DNA of 64,000 nt from positions 62,001-126,000 of the forward strand of contig DASQKY010000005.1 in assembly GCA_035630295.1 (NCBI GenBank), written 5' to 3'. Below, in pieces: positions 18,240 through 26,418 of the stretch. Every line of letters starts with the position of its first letter. Position 1 is the first letter of the stretch. The notes beneath the pieces are model-generated. The model saw only the letters and a program-made list of their open reading frames with translations. It did no database searches and was not told the origin of the DNA. The translations under genes were made by a program, and so were the position numbers. The stretch is from Acidimicrobiales bacterium (GTDB lineage: Bacteria > Actinomycetota > Acidimicrobiia > Acidimicrobiales > Iamiaceae).

Positions 18240-19861
18240 GACGGGCCGCCCCCCACCAGGGGCCAGCAGTAGCGGTAGGGCGGGAGCTTCTCGTCGCCCA
18301 GGGTGTCGACCCAGTCCACGGCCTGGGCCACCCGGATGGCCCCCCGCAGGAACGACGACGAGATGTCGGACAGGTCGTCGTCGGGGTGCAACGGGGCGCG
18401 GGTGCCGGTGCCCTTGTGCAGGTGGGCCTGGAGCACGTGCTCCTGGTAGGCCCGCCAGCGGTCCCGGCCGGCCCCGTGCTCGGGCCGGTCCCGGTACACC
18501 AGCACCACGTGCTCGCAGGCGTGGGTCCGCATGCGGTCCTGCCCGTCGGCGCAGGCCTGGCGGGGGCCCAGGTTGGTGGTGAACAGGCCGCCCGGCACCA
18601 GCGACGAGGGGCGGTCGAAGGTAGCCTGCACGCTGTAGCAGTCCTCGGGGCCCACGCCTACCACCTCCAGGTAGGAGCGGATCAGCTCCTGGGGGGTGGA
18701 GGGCAGGTACGGGAAGGGCGAGGGCACGGCCGGCGGGTGGTGGATCTTGGGGTGGACGACCCGGGCCACCTCGCCCCAGTTGAGGACCTCTACGTGGACG
18801 CCGCTGGCCGCCGGGTCGGCCACCGCGAAGGGGGCCGAGGCGGCCAGGCGCTCGAACATGCCGCTGGCCTCGGGCGGGTGGATGGCCACGATCCCCCGGA
18901 CCAGGGGGCGCAGGTGGTCGTGGTCCTCGTCGCCGTTGCGCAGGGCCCGCACCTCGGACATGCGGGCCAGGCCGAGGCAGCGCTCGGGGCCGATGCCGGC
19001 CCACAGGCAGAAGGCCACGGCCAGGTCCTCGTCCAGCACCGCCGGCTCCCCGGCCCGCCGGGTCACCCAGTGGTCGGCGGCCCGGAACGAGGTGGCCACC
19101 GGCGGGCCGGCCGCCGGGGCCGCCGGGACGCCCTGCGGGCCGGGGGCGTCGGGCGGCAGGTGGACGACGTCCCACTCCACCACCCGGCCCTGCTCGGAGT
19201 GGGGGGTGATGGGGCCGCTGATGCGGTCCGGCACCCGGTAGAGGCCGTAGACCCGCTCGGGGTGGGCGGCCAGGCCGCTGGCCCCCAGGTGGGCCAGCAC
19301 CTCGGAGAGCTGGGTGGCGCCCCGGGTGGCCAACCGGCTGATGGCCACCGGCCGGGCGTGCGGGGCCCGGTAGGGGGCCCGGGCCTCGGCGCGAGCGGCC
19401 CGCTCCTCGGCCTGGATGCGCACCCGCTGGGCCGGGTCGTCCTCCTGGGGCACCGCGTCGCGGTTGAAGGTCTGGTTCAGCGCGTTGGCGAAGTCGCCCT
19501 TCTGGGCGGCCCTCGTCTGGCGGACCAGGGCCCACGGCCCCTCCTCGGCCGCGATGCGCTGCATCTCGTCGGGGCTGGGCTGCTCGGCGAGGCTGGCGCC
19601 GTAGAGGTGGCGACCGGCGGGTCCCCGCAGCACCCGGTGCTGGTCCTCGATGGCCAGGGCCTGGCCGTGGGCGGCCATGCTCTCGGCCTGGGCCTGGCGG
19701 ACGTGGGCCATGTTGGCCTCGTACGCCGCCCGCTGCTCGGGGGTGAGGGCGGCCAGGCTGGCCTCCATCTGCTCCGGGGTGGGCGGGTTGCGGGCCGCCT
19801 CCAGCCCCTGCTTGAGGTTGGACGGCGTGAAGGCCGTCGCCACGTTCTTCAGGAACCCCAT
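18236..19861 (-). CDS. Conserved hypothetical protein, 541 residues
   Basis: Unknown function. The product starts MGFLKNVATAFTPSNLKQGL, has a helical Glu/Ala-rich region (about 20-180; RIQAEERAARAEARA), a Pro-rich linker near 240-260, then a globular part with cysteine-containing segments such as AVAFCLWAGIGPERCLGLAR and RMRTHACEHVVLVYRDRPEHG. No catalytic motif is clear. The ATG at 19861 follows an AGGAGG ribosome-binding site; the frame is open upstream but runs antisense-like through the next gene. Its stop overlaps the next start (GTGA), making a two-gene unit. Confidence 0.6.
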   Translation of the reverse strand: MGFLKNVATAFTPSNLKQGLEAARNPPTPEQMEASLAALTPEQRAAYEANMAHVRQAQAESMAAHGQALAIEDQHRVLRGPAGRHLYGASLAEQPSPDEMQRIAAEEGPWALVRQTRAAQKGDFANALNQTFNRDAVPQEDDPAQRVRIQAEERAARAEARAPYRAPHARPVAISRLATRGATQLSEVLAHLGASGLAAHPERVYGLYRVPDRISGPITPHSEQGRVVEWDVVHLPPDAPGPQGVPAAPAAGPPVATSFRAADHWVTRRAGEPAVLDEDLAVAFCLWAGIGPERCLGLARMSEVRALRNGDEDHDHLRPLVRGIVAIHPPEASGMFERLAASAPFAVADPAASGVHVEVLNWGEVARVVHPKIHHPPAVPSPFPYLPSTPQELIRSYLEVVGVGPEDCYSVQATFDRPSSLVPGGLFTTNLGPRQACADGQDRMRTHACEHVVLVYRDRPEHGAGRDRWRAYQEHVLQAHLHKGTGTRAPLHPDDDLSDISSSFLRGAIRVAQAVDWVDTLGDEKLPPYRYCWPLVGGGPS

Positions 19862-19929
19862 CGCGCCCGCGACCTCCTGGGTGGTGTGGCCGCACGCTAC
19901 CCCCGGGGCGCGACCCCCCCGGGCCGGGC

Positions 19930-20991
19930 TCAGCCGGCCAGCCGGGCCAGGGTGGCCCGGGCCTCGGCCACGATGCGTTCCATCAGCTCGGCCACGGTGG
20001 GGACCTCTTCGATCACCCCGGCGACCTGGCCGGTGGGCAGCACGCCGGCGTCGGGGTCGCCGTCGACCAGGGCGGCCTTGACCAGCATGGGGGCGTTGGC
20101 CGCCATGGCCAGCTGGGCCAGGGTCAGGTCCTGGCTCCGGCGCATGGCCAGGCCCTCGGCGATGAGGTCGCGGGTCGAGGTGCCGGTCAGGCGGCGGAAG
20201 GCCAGGGCGTTGGCCAGGGCCCGGGGCAGCCGGGTGAGGGTGGTGGCCCGGGTGAGGCGGTCGACCAGCTCGGTGCGGATGACCCGCTGAGGGGCGCCGT
20301 CGAGGGCGTCGGTGACCACCGTGTCGGTGACCGCGGCGGCCAGGTAGCGCTGCTTGACCTCGTCGGGCACCCGACTCTCGGCGGTGAGCAGGAAGCGGGT
20401 TCCCATGGCCACGCCGTCGGCGCCGTGGGCCAGGGCCGCCACCAGGCCCCGCCCGTCGTGGAACCCGCCGGCCCCCAGGACGGGGATCTCGGCCCCCACC
20501 GCGTCGACCACGGCGGGCAGCAGCAGCGAGGTGGGCACCGGGCCGGTGTGGCCGCCCCCCTCCCCGCCCTGGGCGATGACGGCGTCGACGCCCCACCCCA
20601 GCATCTTCTCGGCGTGGCGCCGGGCCCCCACCGTGGGCATGACCAGCACGCCGGCGTCGTGGAGGCGGGCGATGACGTCCCGGCTGGGGGCGCCGGCGAA
20701 GGACACCAGCCGGATCCCCTCGGCGGCCACCAGGCGGATGCGCTCGTCGAGGTCGGGCTGGTCGGGCCGGAGGTTGACCCCGAAGGGCGTGTCGGTGGCC
20801 TCCTTGACCGAGCGGACCGCGGCCCAGAGCTGGGCCCGGTCCATGGTGACGCCGGCCAGGACGCCGAACCCGCCCGCGGCGCTGGTGGCCGCGGTCAGGT
20901 GGGCGCCGGACACCCAGCCCATGCCCGTCTGGACCACGGGGTGGCGGCACCCCAGGAGGGTGCAGGCCCGGGTGGCGAGCGGGTCGGCCAT
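19930..20991 (-). CDS. ipdC: Nitronate monooxygenase-family flavoprotein, IpdC-like
   Basis: A 353-residue FMN-binding TIM barrel with QTGMGWVSGAHL, VIAQGGEGGGHTGPV and LGAGGFHDGRGLVAALAHGADGVAMGTRF. This resembles IpdC (Rv3553, about 355 residues), the flavoprotein of the ring C/D stage of steroid breakdown. The near presence of ipdA, ipdB and echA20 in this window supports that role, though in mycobacteria ipdC directly follows ipdB while here a hydrolase and a GNAT gene lie between. A generic nitronate monooxygenase remains the alternative. Confidence 0.7.
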   Translation of the reverse strand: MADPLATRACTLLGCRHPVVQTGMGWVSGAHLTAATSAAGGFGVLAGVTMDRAQLWAAVRSVKEATDTPFGVNLRPDQPDLDERIRLVAAEGIRLVSFAGAPSRDVIARLHDAGVLVMPTVGARRHAEKMLGWGVDAVIAQGGEGGGHTGPVPTSLLLPAVVDAVGAEIPVLGAGGFHDGRGLVAALAHGADGVAMGTRFLLTAESRVPDEVKQRYLAAAVTDTVVTDALDGAPQRVIRTELVDRLTRATTLTRLPRALANALAFRRLTGTSTRDLIAEGLAMRRSQDLTLAQLAMAANAPMLVKAALVDGDPDAGVLPTGQVAGVIEEVPTVAELMERIVAEARATLARLAG

Positions 20992-21126
20992 CGGCTCGCA
21001 CCCTAGGAGGGCGGCGCCGGTCGGTGGGCCGGCGGGCCGCCGCGGCCCGACCCGACCGGGCCGGGCTCAGCCAGTCGGGCCCGGCCGGTGCCCGGCGGGA
21101 CCGGCCCGGTGGGCGACACTGGGCCG

Positions 21127-22263
21127 GTGCCCGACCGCCGCCGGTCCTCGACCCTCGTCACCGGGCTGGTGGTGGTGCTGGCCATCGTGGCCGTGGCCGT
21201 GGTGGCCGGGACCTGGTTCCGGGGCCGGCCCTCGGCCCTCGACCGGTTCTACGAGCTGCCCGACCGGGGCGTGGTGGTGGCGGCCGAGCGGGGGCAGGTC
21301 CTGCGCGAGGAGCCCATGGACAACGCCGGCACCGGGGCCGTGGCCTACCGGGTGCTGTACCGGACGGTCGGCGTGGGCGACGCGCCGGTGGCGGCCAGCG
21401 GGTTCGTGGCCTGGCCGTCGGCCGAGGCGCCGCCGGGGGGGTACCCCATCGTGGCCCTGGGCCACTCGACGGTGGGCCTGGCCGATGGTTGCGCCCCGTC
21501 CCGGGAGGGCCTGGGCGAGGTCAACCGGGCCCAGGCCGTGGCCTTCCTGGAGGCCGGCTTCGCGGTGGCCGCCGCCGACTTCCCGGGCCTGGGGCCGGAG
21601 GGTCCCCACCCGTACCTGGTCGGGGAGCCGACGGCGGCCAGCGTCATCGACGTGGTGCGGGCCGCCCGCCGCAGCGCCGGCGACCAGCTCGGAGCGCGGG
21701 TCGTGGGGTGGGGCTACTCGCAGGGCGGCCACGCCGTGCTGTGGGCCCGGGCCCGGGTTGCGACCGAGGCCCCGGAGCTGGACTGGCGGGCCACGGTGGC
21801 CCTGGCCCCGGTGATCGACCCGGCCCGGCTGGTGGCGGCGCCGGGGCTGGGCCCGGTGCTGGCCGTGGCGGTGGCCATGGGCCAGGCCACCCGCGGCCTC
21901 GACGTCGAGCCCCTGCTCACCGAAGCGGGCCGGGAGGGCCGGGACGACCTGGAGCGGGAGTGCGTGGCCGACGCCCTGGGCGACGCCACCGAGCGCGACG
22001 GCCCCGTGCTGGTCGAGGGCGAACGGGGGTGGCTCGAAGACTTGGCCCGCGAGGTGCCGCCGGTGGCGGGGGCCGGGCCGGCCCTGGTGCTCTACGGCGA
22101 TCGGGACGACACCATCGACCCCGCCGTGGTCGGGGCCTGGGTGGCCGAGGGCGCCGGGGCCGGGGTGGAGGGCCAGGTGCTGCCCGGTCGGGGCCACGGC
22201 GGCCTGGAGGCCGACACGGCGCCGCGCAGCATCGAGTGGCTGCGGGCCCGGCTGGCCGGCTGA
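21127..22263 (+). CDS. Secreted or membrane-anchored lipase-like alpha/beta hydrolase
   Basis: About 378 residues. After a short basic start comes a hydrophobic stretch TLVTGLVVVLAIVAVAVVAG acting as signal or anchor. The hydrolase domain has GHSTVGLADGCAPS, the nucleophile elbow GYSQGG, the acid loop LYGDRDDTIDP and the histidine region GRGHGG, as in the secreted lipase (LIP) family. It would cleave esters outside the membrane, possibly sterol esters or lipids feeding the nearby pathway (inference). A GTG start is chosen at 21127; an in-frame ATG at 21088 is also possible. The stop abuts the convergent GNAT stop with no base between. Confidence 0.75.
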   Translation: MPDRRRSSTLVTGLVVVLAIVAVAVVAGTWFRGRPSALDRFYELPDRGVVVAAERGQVLREEPMDNAGTGAVAYRVLYRTVGVGDAPVAASGFVAWPSAEAPPGGYPIVALGHSTVGLADGCAPSREGLGEVNRAQAVAFLEAGFAVAAADFPGLGPEGPHPYLVGEPTAASVIDVVRAARRSAGDQLGARVVGWGYSQGGHAVLWARARVATEAPELDWRATVALAPVIDPARLVAAPGLGPVLAVAVAMGQATRGLDVEPLLTEAGREGRDDLERECVADALGDATERDGPVLVEGERGWLEDLAREVPPVAGAGPALVLYGDRDDTIDPAVVGAWVAEGAGAGVEGQVLPGRGHGGLEADTAPRSIEWLRARLAG

Positions 22264-22767
22264 TCAGGTCCAGGTGAAGGCGAAGACGGCCTCGTCGGTG
22301 GCGGTGCGCTGGCCCCCGGCGGCGGCGTGGAGGGCCATGGCGGCCTGGTTCGAGGTGTGGGTGACGACGAAGCCCCGCTCGATGCCCTGGGTTCGGGCGT
22401 GGTCGCCCACCGCGGCCAGGAGGGCGGGGCCGATCCCCTGGTTGCGGTGCCGGTCCGACACGCCCACCTCGTAGATGCACAGGTGGCGGAGGACGGTGTG
22501 GCGGCGGTAGAGCTCGCAGGCGTACAGGAAGCCGACGGGGTCCTCGCCGGCGAAGGCCACGAAGGTGGCGGTGCGGTCGTCGGCCAGGAAGGTGGAGGCG
22601 TCACCGGGCAGCAGGGGCTCGAGCTCGGTGCGGTCCTCCATGCTGCCGAACCGGTCGTTGTGGCGGGCCAGGTGGGCCAGGACGGCCTCGTCGCCGGGGC
22701 GGAGGCGCCGGACGGTGACGGGCACGGGGACCGACGAGGCGGACGAGCCACGGGAGCGGAGCTTCAC
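22264..22767 (-). CDS. GNAT family N-acetyltransferase, AAC(3)-I-like
   Basis: A 167-residue acetyltransferase. The acetyl-CoA loop is GVSDRHRNQGIGPALLAAV, preceded by YELYRRHTVLRHLCIYEV-type strands (residues about 85-105), an arrangement seen in AAC(3)-I aminoglycoside acetyltransferases and many uncharacterised relatives. The substrate cannot be deduced, so an antibiotic-resistance role should not be assumed. It lies downstream of the ipd genes on the same strand, after a 75-base gap, and may be read from the same message. Confidence 0.75.
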   Translation of the reverse strand: MKLRSRGSSASSVPVPVTVRRLRPGDEAVLAHLARHNDRFGSMEDRTELEPLLPGDASTFLADDRTATFVAFAGEDPVGFLYACELYRRHTVLRHLCIYEVGVSDRHRNQGIGPALLAAVGDHARTQGIERGFVVTHTSNQAAMALHAAAGGQRTATDEAVFAFTWT

Positions 22768-22842
22768 CGGGCCCCATCGGCCGGCGCCCGACGGCCTTGA
22801 GCGCCGCGTGGTGACTTGAACGCTGTGCGTGGGGGCAGGTCT

Positions 22843-23616
22843 TCAGGCCGGGTCGGGGACCTCCCGGAACCGGGCGCCCCCGGGGTCGATGACCTGGTCG
22901 AGGAGGGCCAGCTCGTGAGCGCTCGGGGGCCGGCTGGTGGGGACGTCGTCGGGGAGGGCGAGGGGGAAGCCGGTGGCCGCCACCACCTGCTCGACGGTGA
23001 TCCCCGGGTGCACCTCGCGCAGGCGCATCCGGCGGTCCGGCGTCTCGAAGTCGAAGGTGCCCAGGTCGGAGACGACCCGGCGGACCTCGTGGAAGCGCCC
23101 GGCCACCGGCCCCAGCTCGGCGGCCCGGTCCCACCCGATGCCGCACACCACGTCGACCGCGCCCACGAACACCCGGGGCCCGTGGCGACCGATCCAGTAG
23201 CTGGTGACGTCGTTGACGGTGTTGCCGGGGGCACCGCGCACCCCGAGCAGCTGGACGTCGGGGCGGTGGGGGTCGGTGCCCAGGGCGGCGATGTTCTGGT
23301 TGCCGTGGCGGTCGACCTGGGTGGCGCCCATCATCACGTGGCGCCGCCCGCTCCACACCACGTCGAACATGCGGCGGTAGGGGTTGTGGGCCTCGACCGA
23401 CCAGCCGCCGGCCGGGGCCGAGACGGTGGTGTCGGCCACCAGGGCGGCCTCGCCGTCGGTCATCATCAGGTCGGGGGCGAAGCTGGCCCGGGCCAGGCGA
23501 CCGCCGATCATGGGGACGACCCCGATGGGGTTGGCCAGGATCTCGCCGTCGCCCCGGAAGCACTCGGCCACGGCCACCACGCAGTGGTCGGCCCGCCGGG
23601 CGGTCCCGTCGCTCAC
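22843..23616 (-). CDS. ipdB: Steroid ring C hydrolase, beta subunit
   Basis: The 257-residue product closely follows IpdB (Rv3552): MTDGEAALVADT, GRRHVMMGATQVDRHGNQN, GVRGAPGNTVNDVTSYWIG and FVGAVDVVCGIGWD all have direct counterparts. IpdA and IpdB have a class I CoA-transferase fold but act together as a hydrolase that opens ring C of the CoA ester COCHEA-CoA. The GTG start overlaps the ipdA stop by 4 bases (GTGA), so the two subunits are translationally coupled. Confidence 0.92.
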   Translation of the reverse strand: MSDGTARRADHCVVAVAECFRGDGEILANPIGVVPMIGGRLARASFAPDLMMTDGEAALVADTTVSAPAGGWSVEAHNPYRRMFDVVWSGRRHVMMGATQVDRHGNQNIAALGTDPHRPDVQLLGVRGAPGNTVNDVTSYWIGRHGPRVFVGAVDVVCGIGWDRAAELGPVAGRFHEVRRVVSDLGTFDFETPDRRMRLREVHPGITVEQVVAATGFPLALPDDVPTSRPPSAHELALLDQVIDPGGARFREVPDPA

Positions 23617-24503
23617 GACGCGGCCCACCCCTCCAGCAGGGCGGCTCGGGCCGCCTCGTCCTTGGCGGTGGCGAACCACCGGGCCTGCCAGGCCTCGTCC
23701 CTGTCGTAGTCGGGGGCACAGCCGGTGGGCCGGGCGCCGCCGGGGGCCTCGACCACCCCGGTCACGAACATGCGGTTGACCCGCAGGCGGGTGATGTCTC
23801 CGGCGGCGCCGGACAGCTCGGCGGTGGGCACGGTCCGCTCCAGGCTCACGTAGCCCTCGGCGGCCGCCTCCAGCAGCAGGTCGTCGAAGTAGAGGTCGGG
23901 GCCGGTGAAGGCGGCGTTGCCCCGGGTGTCGCCCACGTTGAGGTGGACCCAGGCCGCGTCGAGGGCGATGGCCGGCTGGGCCACCAGCTCCTCGCCCGGG
24001 CCGCCGTCGGGCCCGGGGTAGGGCGAGCGCACGGTGCGCAGCGAGGGATCGAGGCGGAACAGGTCCGACCCCAGGCCCACCCGGGTGGGCAGGAACGGCA
24101 GCCGCCACGCCGCGGCCTGGAGGCCGAGCAGCATCATCCCCTCGTCCAGCTCGGTGCACTGCAACCGGCCGGCCTGCCGGGCGGCCCGGAAGTGAGGGTC
24201 GAGGCCGGGCCCGTCGCCGCCGGTCAGCGGGTTGGGCACGTCGGGCGAGACGAAGGCGAAGGTGAGGTGCCGGAGGCGACCGGCGGCGGCCAGGACGCCG
24301 ATCTCCGGGCCGCCGTAGCTGACGACGTGGAGGTCGGTGACGTCGCTGCGGAGCAGGGCCTTGACCAGGGCCATGGGCTTGCGGCGGCTGCCCCACCCGC
24401 CGATGCCCAGGGTGCTGCCGCTCCGCAGGCGGGCCACCACCTCGTCCGCGGTCATGGACTTGTCGGTGGGGGTCGCCACCGACGGCGGGGCCGGGCCGCT
24501 CAT
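23613..24503 (-). CDS. ipdA: Steroid ring C hydrolase, alpha subunit
   Basis: The 296-residue product matches IpdA (Rv3551) along its length: IGGWGSRRKPMALVKALLR, VSYGGPEIGVL, GLQAAAWRLPFLPTRVGLGS, AAWVHLNVGDTRGNAAFTG and FVTGVVEAPGGARPT. It forms the COCHEA-CoA hydrolase with IpdB. The ATG start overlaps the echA20 stop (ATGA). The first 15 or so residues are an extension compared with the mycobacterial protein; an internal GTG (Val9) could be the true start. Confidence 0.92.
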   Translation of the reverse strand: MSGPAPPSVATPTDKSMTADEVVARLRSGSTLGIGGWGSRRKPMALVKALLRSDVTDLHVVSYGGPEIGVLAAAGRLRHLTFAFVSPDVPNPLTGGDGPGLDPHFRAARQAGRLQCTELDEGMMLLGLQAAAWRLPFLPTRVGLGSDLFRLDPSLRTVRSPYPGPDGGPGEELVAQPAIALDAAWVHLNVGDTRGNAAFTGPDLYFDDLLLEAAAEGYVSLERTVPTAELSGAAGDITRLRVNRMFVTGVVEAPGGARPTGCAPDYDRDEAWQARWFATAKDEAARAALLEGWAAS

Positions 24504-25261
24504 CGGGTGGTGTCGGTGTCGCGACGCTCGACGAAGGCGTCGCGGTGCTCGTCGGCCACGCCCGAGAGGTTGAGCTCGAAGGTGAAGCCCTGCTCGTAGC
24601 GGTAGGAGCGGCGGACGTCCCACAGGTCGATGCCGTTGAGCGACTCCTTGGCCGCCCGCACCACCGTGGGCGACTTTGCCGCGATCAGGCCGGCCACCTC
24701 CCGGGCCGTGGCCCGCAGCTCGTCCCGGGGCACCACCGACAGGACCGAGCCGAAGGCGGCCAGCTCCGCCGCGGTGGCGGTGGCCGCGGTGTACACCATG
24801 GCCCGGGCCCGGTGGTGGGGGACGAGGCGGCTGAGGTGGGTGGCGGCGCCCAGGGCGCCCCGGTCCACCTCGGGGAGGCCGAAGGTGGCGTCGTCGCTGG
24901 CCACGATGACATCCGCGTTGCCGACCAGGCCGATGCCCCCGCCCAGGCAGTGGCCGTGCACGGCGGCGATGACGGGCACGGCGCACTCGTAGACGGCGGC
25001 GAAGGCGGCGAAGCAGCCCCGGTTGGCGCCGATGAGGGCCTCGTGGCCGGCGGTGGCCTGCATCTCCTTGATGTCCACCCCGGCGTTGAAGCCCCGGCCC
25101 TCGGCCCGCAGGACCACGCAGCGCACCTCGGGGTCCCGGCCCAGGGCGGTGAGGCGGTCGGCCAGGTCGAACCACCCGGCCACGGTGAGGGCGTTGACCG
25201 GCGGGTTGTCCATGACGACCTCGGCGATCCCGGCGTCGTCGACCGTGTGGGTGGTGGGCAT
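24500..25261 (-). CDS. echA20: Enoyl-CoA hydratase-family ring hydrolase
   Basis: The 253-residue product is a clear EchA20 (Rv3550) homologue: LRAEGRGFNAGVDIKEMQ, ANRGCFAAFAAVYECAVPVIAAV, GGGIGLVGNADVIVASDDATFGLPEV-type sequence and the C-terminal EQGFTFELNLSGVADEHRDAF. In steroid catabolism EchA20 hydrolytically opens ring D, making the substrate of IpdAB. It is the first gene of the echA20-ipdA-ipdB operon. A palindromic operator (one base off the consensus) sits 11 bases upstream, and an SDR gene diverges from it, as in mycobacteria. Confidence 0.92.
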   Translation of the reverse strand: MPTTHTVDDAGIAEVVMDNPPVNALTVAGWFDLADRLTALGRDPEVRCVVLRAEGRGFNAGVDIKEMQATAGHEALIGANRGCFAAFAAVYECAVPVIAAVHGHCLGGGIGLVGNADVIVASDDATFGLPEVDRGALGAATHLSRLVPHHRARAMVYTAATATAAELAAFGSVLSVVPRDELRATAREVAGLIAAKSPTVVRAAKESLNGIDLWDVRRSYRYEQGFTFELNLSGVADEHRDAFVERRDTDTTR

Positions 25262-25272
25262 CCGCAACCTTC

Positions 25273-25287
25273 CTGATGGGTCGTCAG
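25273..25287. promoter_or_regulatory. Shared palindromic operator, site 4
   Basis: CTGATGGGTCGTCAG, one mismatch from the motif seen at three other promoters, between echA20 and the divergent SDR gene. It is not the AnCAAGnnCTTGnT motif known for KstR2, which controls this gene set in mycobacteria. Confidence 0.75.
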
Positions 25288-25388
25288 ATCCTGGCCGGCA
25301 CCGTACCGCGGCGGCCCCGGATCGGGGCCGATACCGTCCGCCGGGTCCGCCGGGCCGGCCGAGGCCCCCTCTCCCTGGAGGATCTGCC

Positions 25389-26135
25389 GTGGCCCTCACC
25401 ATCGACCTCGCCGGCCAGGTCGCCCTCGTCACCGGGGGCGGTCGGGGCGTGGGCCGGGGCATCACCGAGCGCCTGGTGGCGGCCGGGGCCACGGTGGCGG
25501 TGGCCGGCCGCTCCGAGCCCGACGACCTCCCCCCCGGGGTCGGGTTCCACGCCGCCGACGTCCGGGACCCCGACGCCGTCGAGGCCCTGCTCGACGCGGT
25601 GGTGGCCCGGCACGGGCGCCTCGACATCGTCGTCAACAACGCCGGGGGCTCGCCGTCGGTGGCCGCGGCCGACGCCTCGCCCCGGTTCAGCGCCAAGGTG
25701 GTGGAGCTCAACCTGCTGGCCGCCCTCCACGTCGGCCACGCCGCCCGCCGGGTGATGGACCGGGGCGTGATCGTCAACGTGGCCAGCCTGTCGGGCCTGC
25801 GCCCCTCCCCCGGCACCGCGGCCTACGGGGCGGCCAAGGCCGGGCTGGTGAACCTGACCCGCACCCTGGCCATGGAGTGGGCCCCGGACCTGCGGGTCAA
25901 CAGCGTGTCGGCGGGCATGGTCCGCACCGACGCCTTCGACCACTACTACGGCGGGCCCGAGGGGGCGGCGGCGGCCGAGGCCACCGTGCCCATGGGCCGG
26001 GCCGCATCGCCGGCCGAGGTGGGCGACGCCGTGGTGTTCCTGGCCTCGCCGCTGGCCGCCTACGTCACCGGCGCCGACCTGGCCGTCCACGGCGGCGGCG
26101 AGACCCTCGCCCTCCACCGCGTCCTGGGCCACTGA
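25389..26135 (+). CDS. Short-chain dehydrogenase of the ring C/D cluster
   Basis: A 248-residue SDR with TGGGRGVGRG, NNAGGSPS, a serine in VNVASLSGLRPSPG and YGAAKAG, ending ADLAVHGGGETLALHRVLGH. It diverges from echA20 across a 127-base gap with the shared operator, the same position as Rv3549c/Rv3548c relative to echA20 in Mycobacterium, so a role in a ring C/D hydroxyacyl-CoA oxidation is likely but not shown. The GTG follows a GGAGG ribosome-binding site. Confidence 0.85.
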   Translation: MALTIDLAGQVALVTGGGRGVGRGITERLVAAGATVAVAGRSEPDDLPPGVGFHAADVRDPDAVEALLDAVVARHGRLDIVVNNAGGSPSVAAADASPRFSAKVVELNLLAALHVGHAARRVMDRGVIVNVASLSGLRPSPGTAAYGAAKAGLVNLTRTLAMEWAPDLRVNSVSAGMVRTDAFDHYYGGPEGAAAAEATVPMGRAASPAEVGDAVVFLASPLAAYVTGADLAVHGGGETLALHRVLGH

Positions 26136-26225
26136 GCCCGACCCGCACCTCCACCGGGCCGTCCCGCCCGCGCTCGGTCCCCGCTCGTCGGAGCGTCACG
26201 GGGGCGAGCGGGGCGTGGGGGCGTC

Positions 26226-26262
26226 CCGGGAGCGCGCCGCCGCCACAGCAGCGCGCTCCCGG
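26226..26262. terminator. Strong intergenic stem-loop
   Basis: Twelve-bp perfect stem (26226-26237 with 26251-26262) with a 13-base loop, 90 bases after the SDR stop. There is no T tract, so it may be a terminator of the actinobacterial kind or a transcript-stabilising structure. Apart from it, the 283-base gap to the next gene shows only ordinary GC-rich sequence. Confidence 0.5.
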
Positions 26263-26418
26263 CTCGCGAGGGCCGCGGAGCCTCCCGGCGGGCCGCCGCG
26301 GCCTGCGTCCGGGGGCTCCTCTCGACCGCTTGGGACCCTACCGAACGTCTGTTCCCCATGCAAGCGCGGGACGGGTGATCCAGCCTCGGCGGGCGCAGGC
26401 GGCAATAGCCTCCACCCC

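Noticed and set aside
22264-22767. Aminoglycoside resistance acetyltransferase
   Set aside because: Only general GNAT and AAC(3)-I-like features; nothing shows drug specificity.
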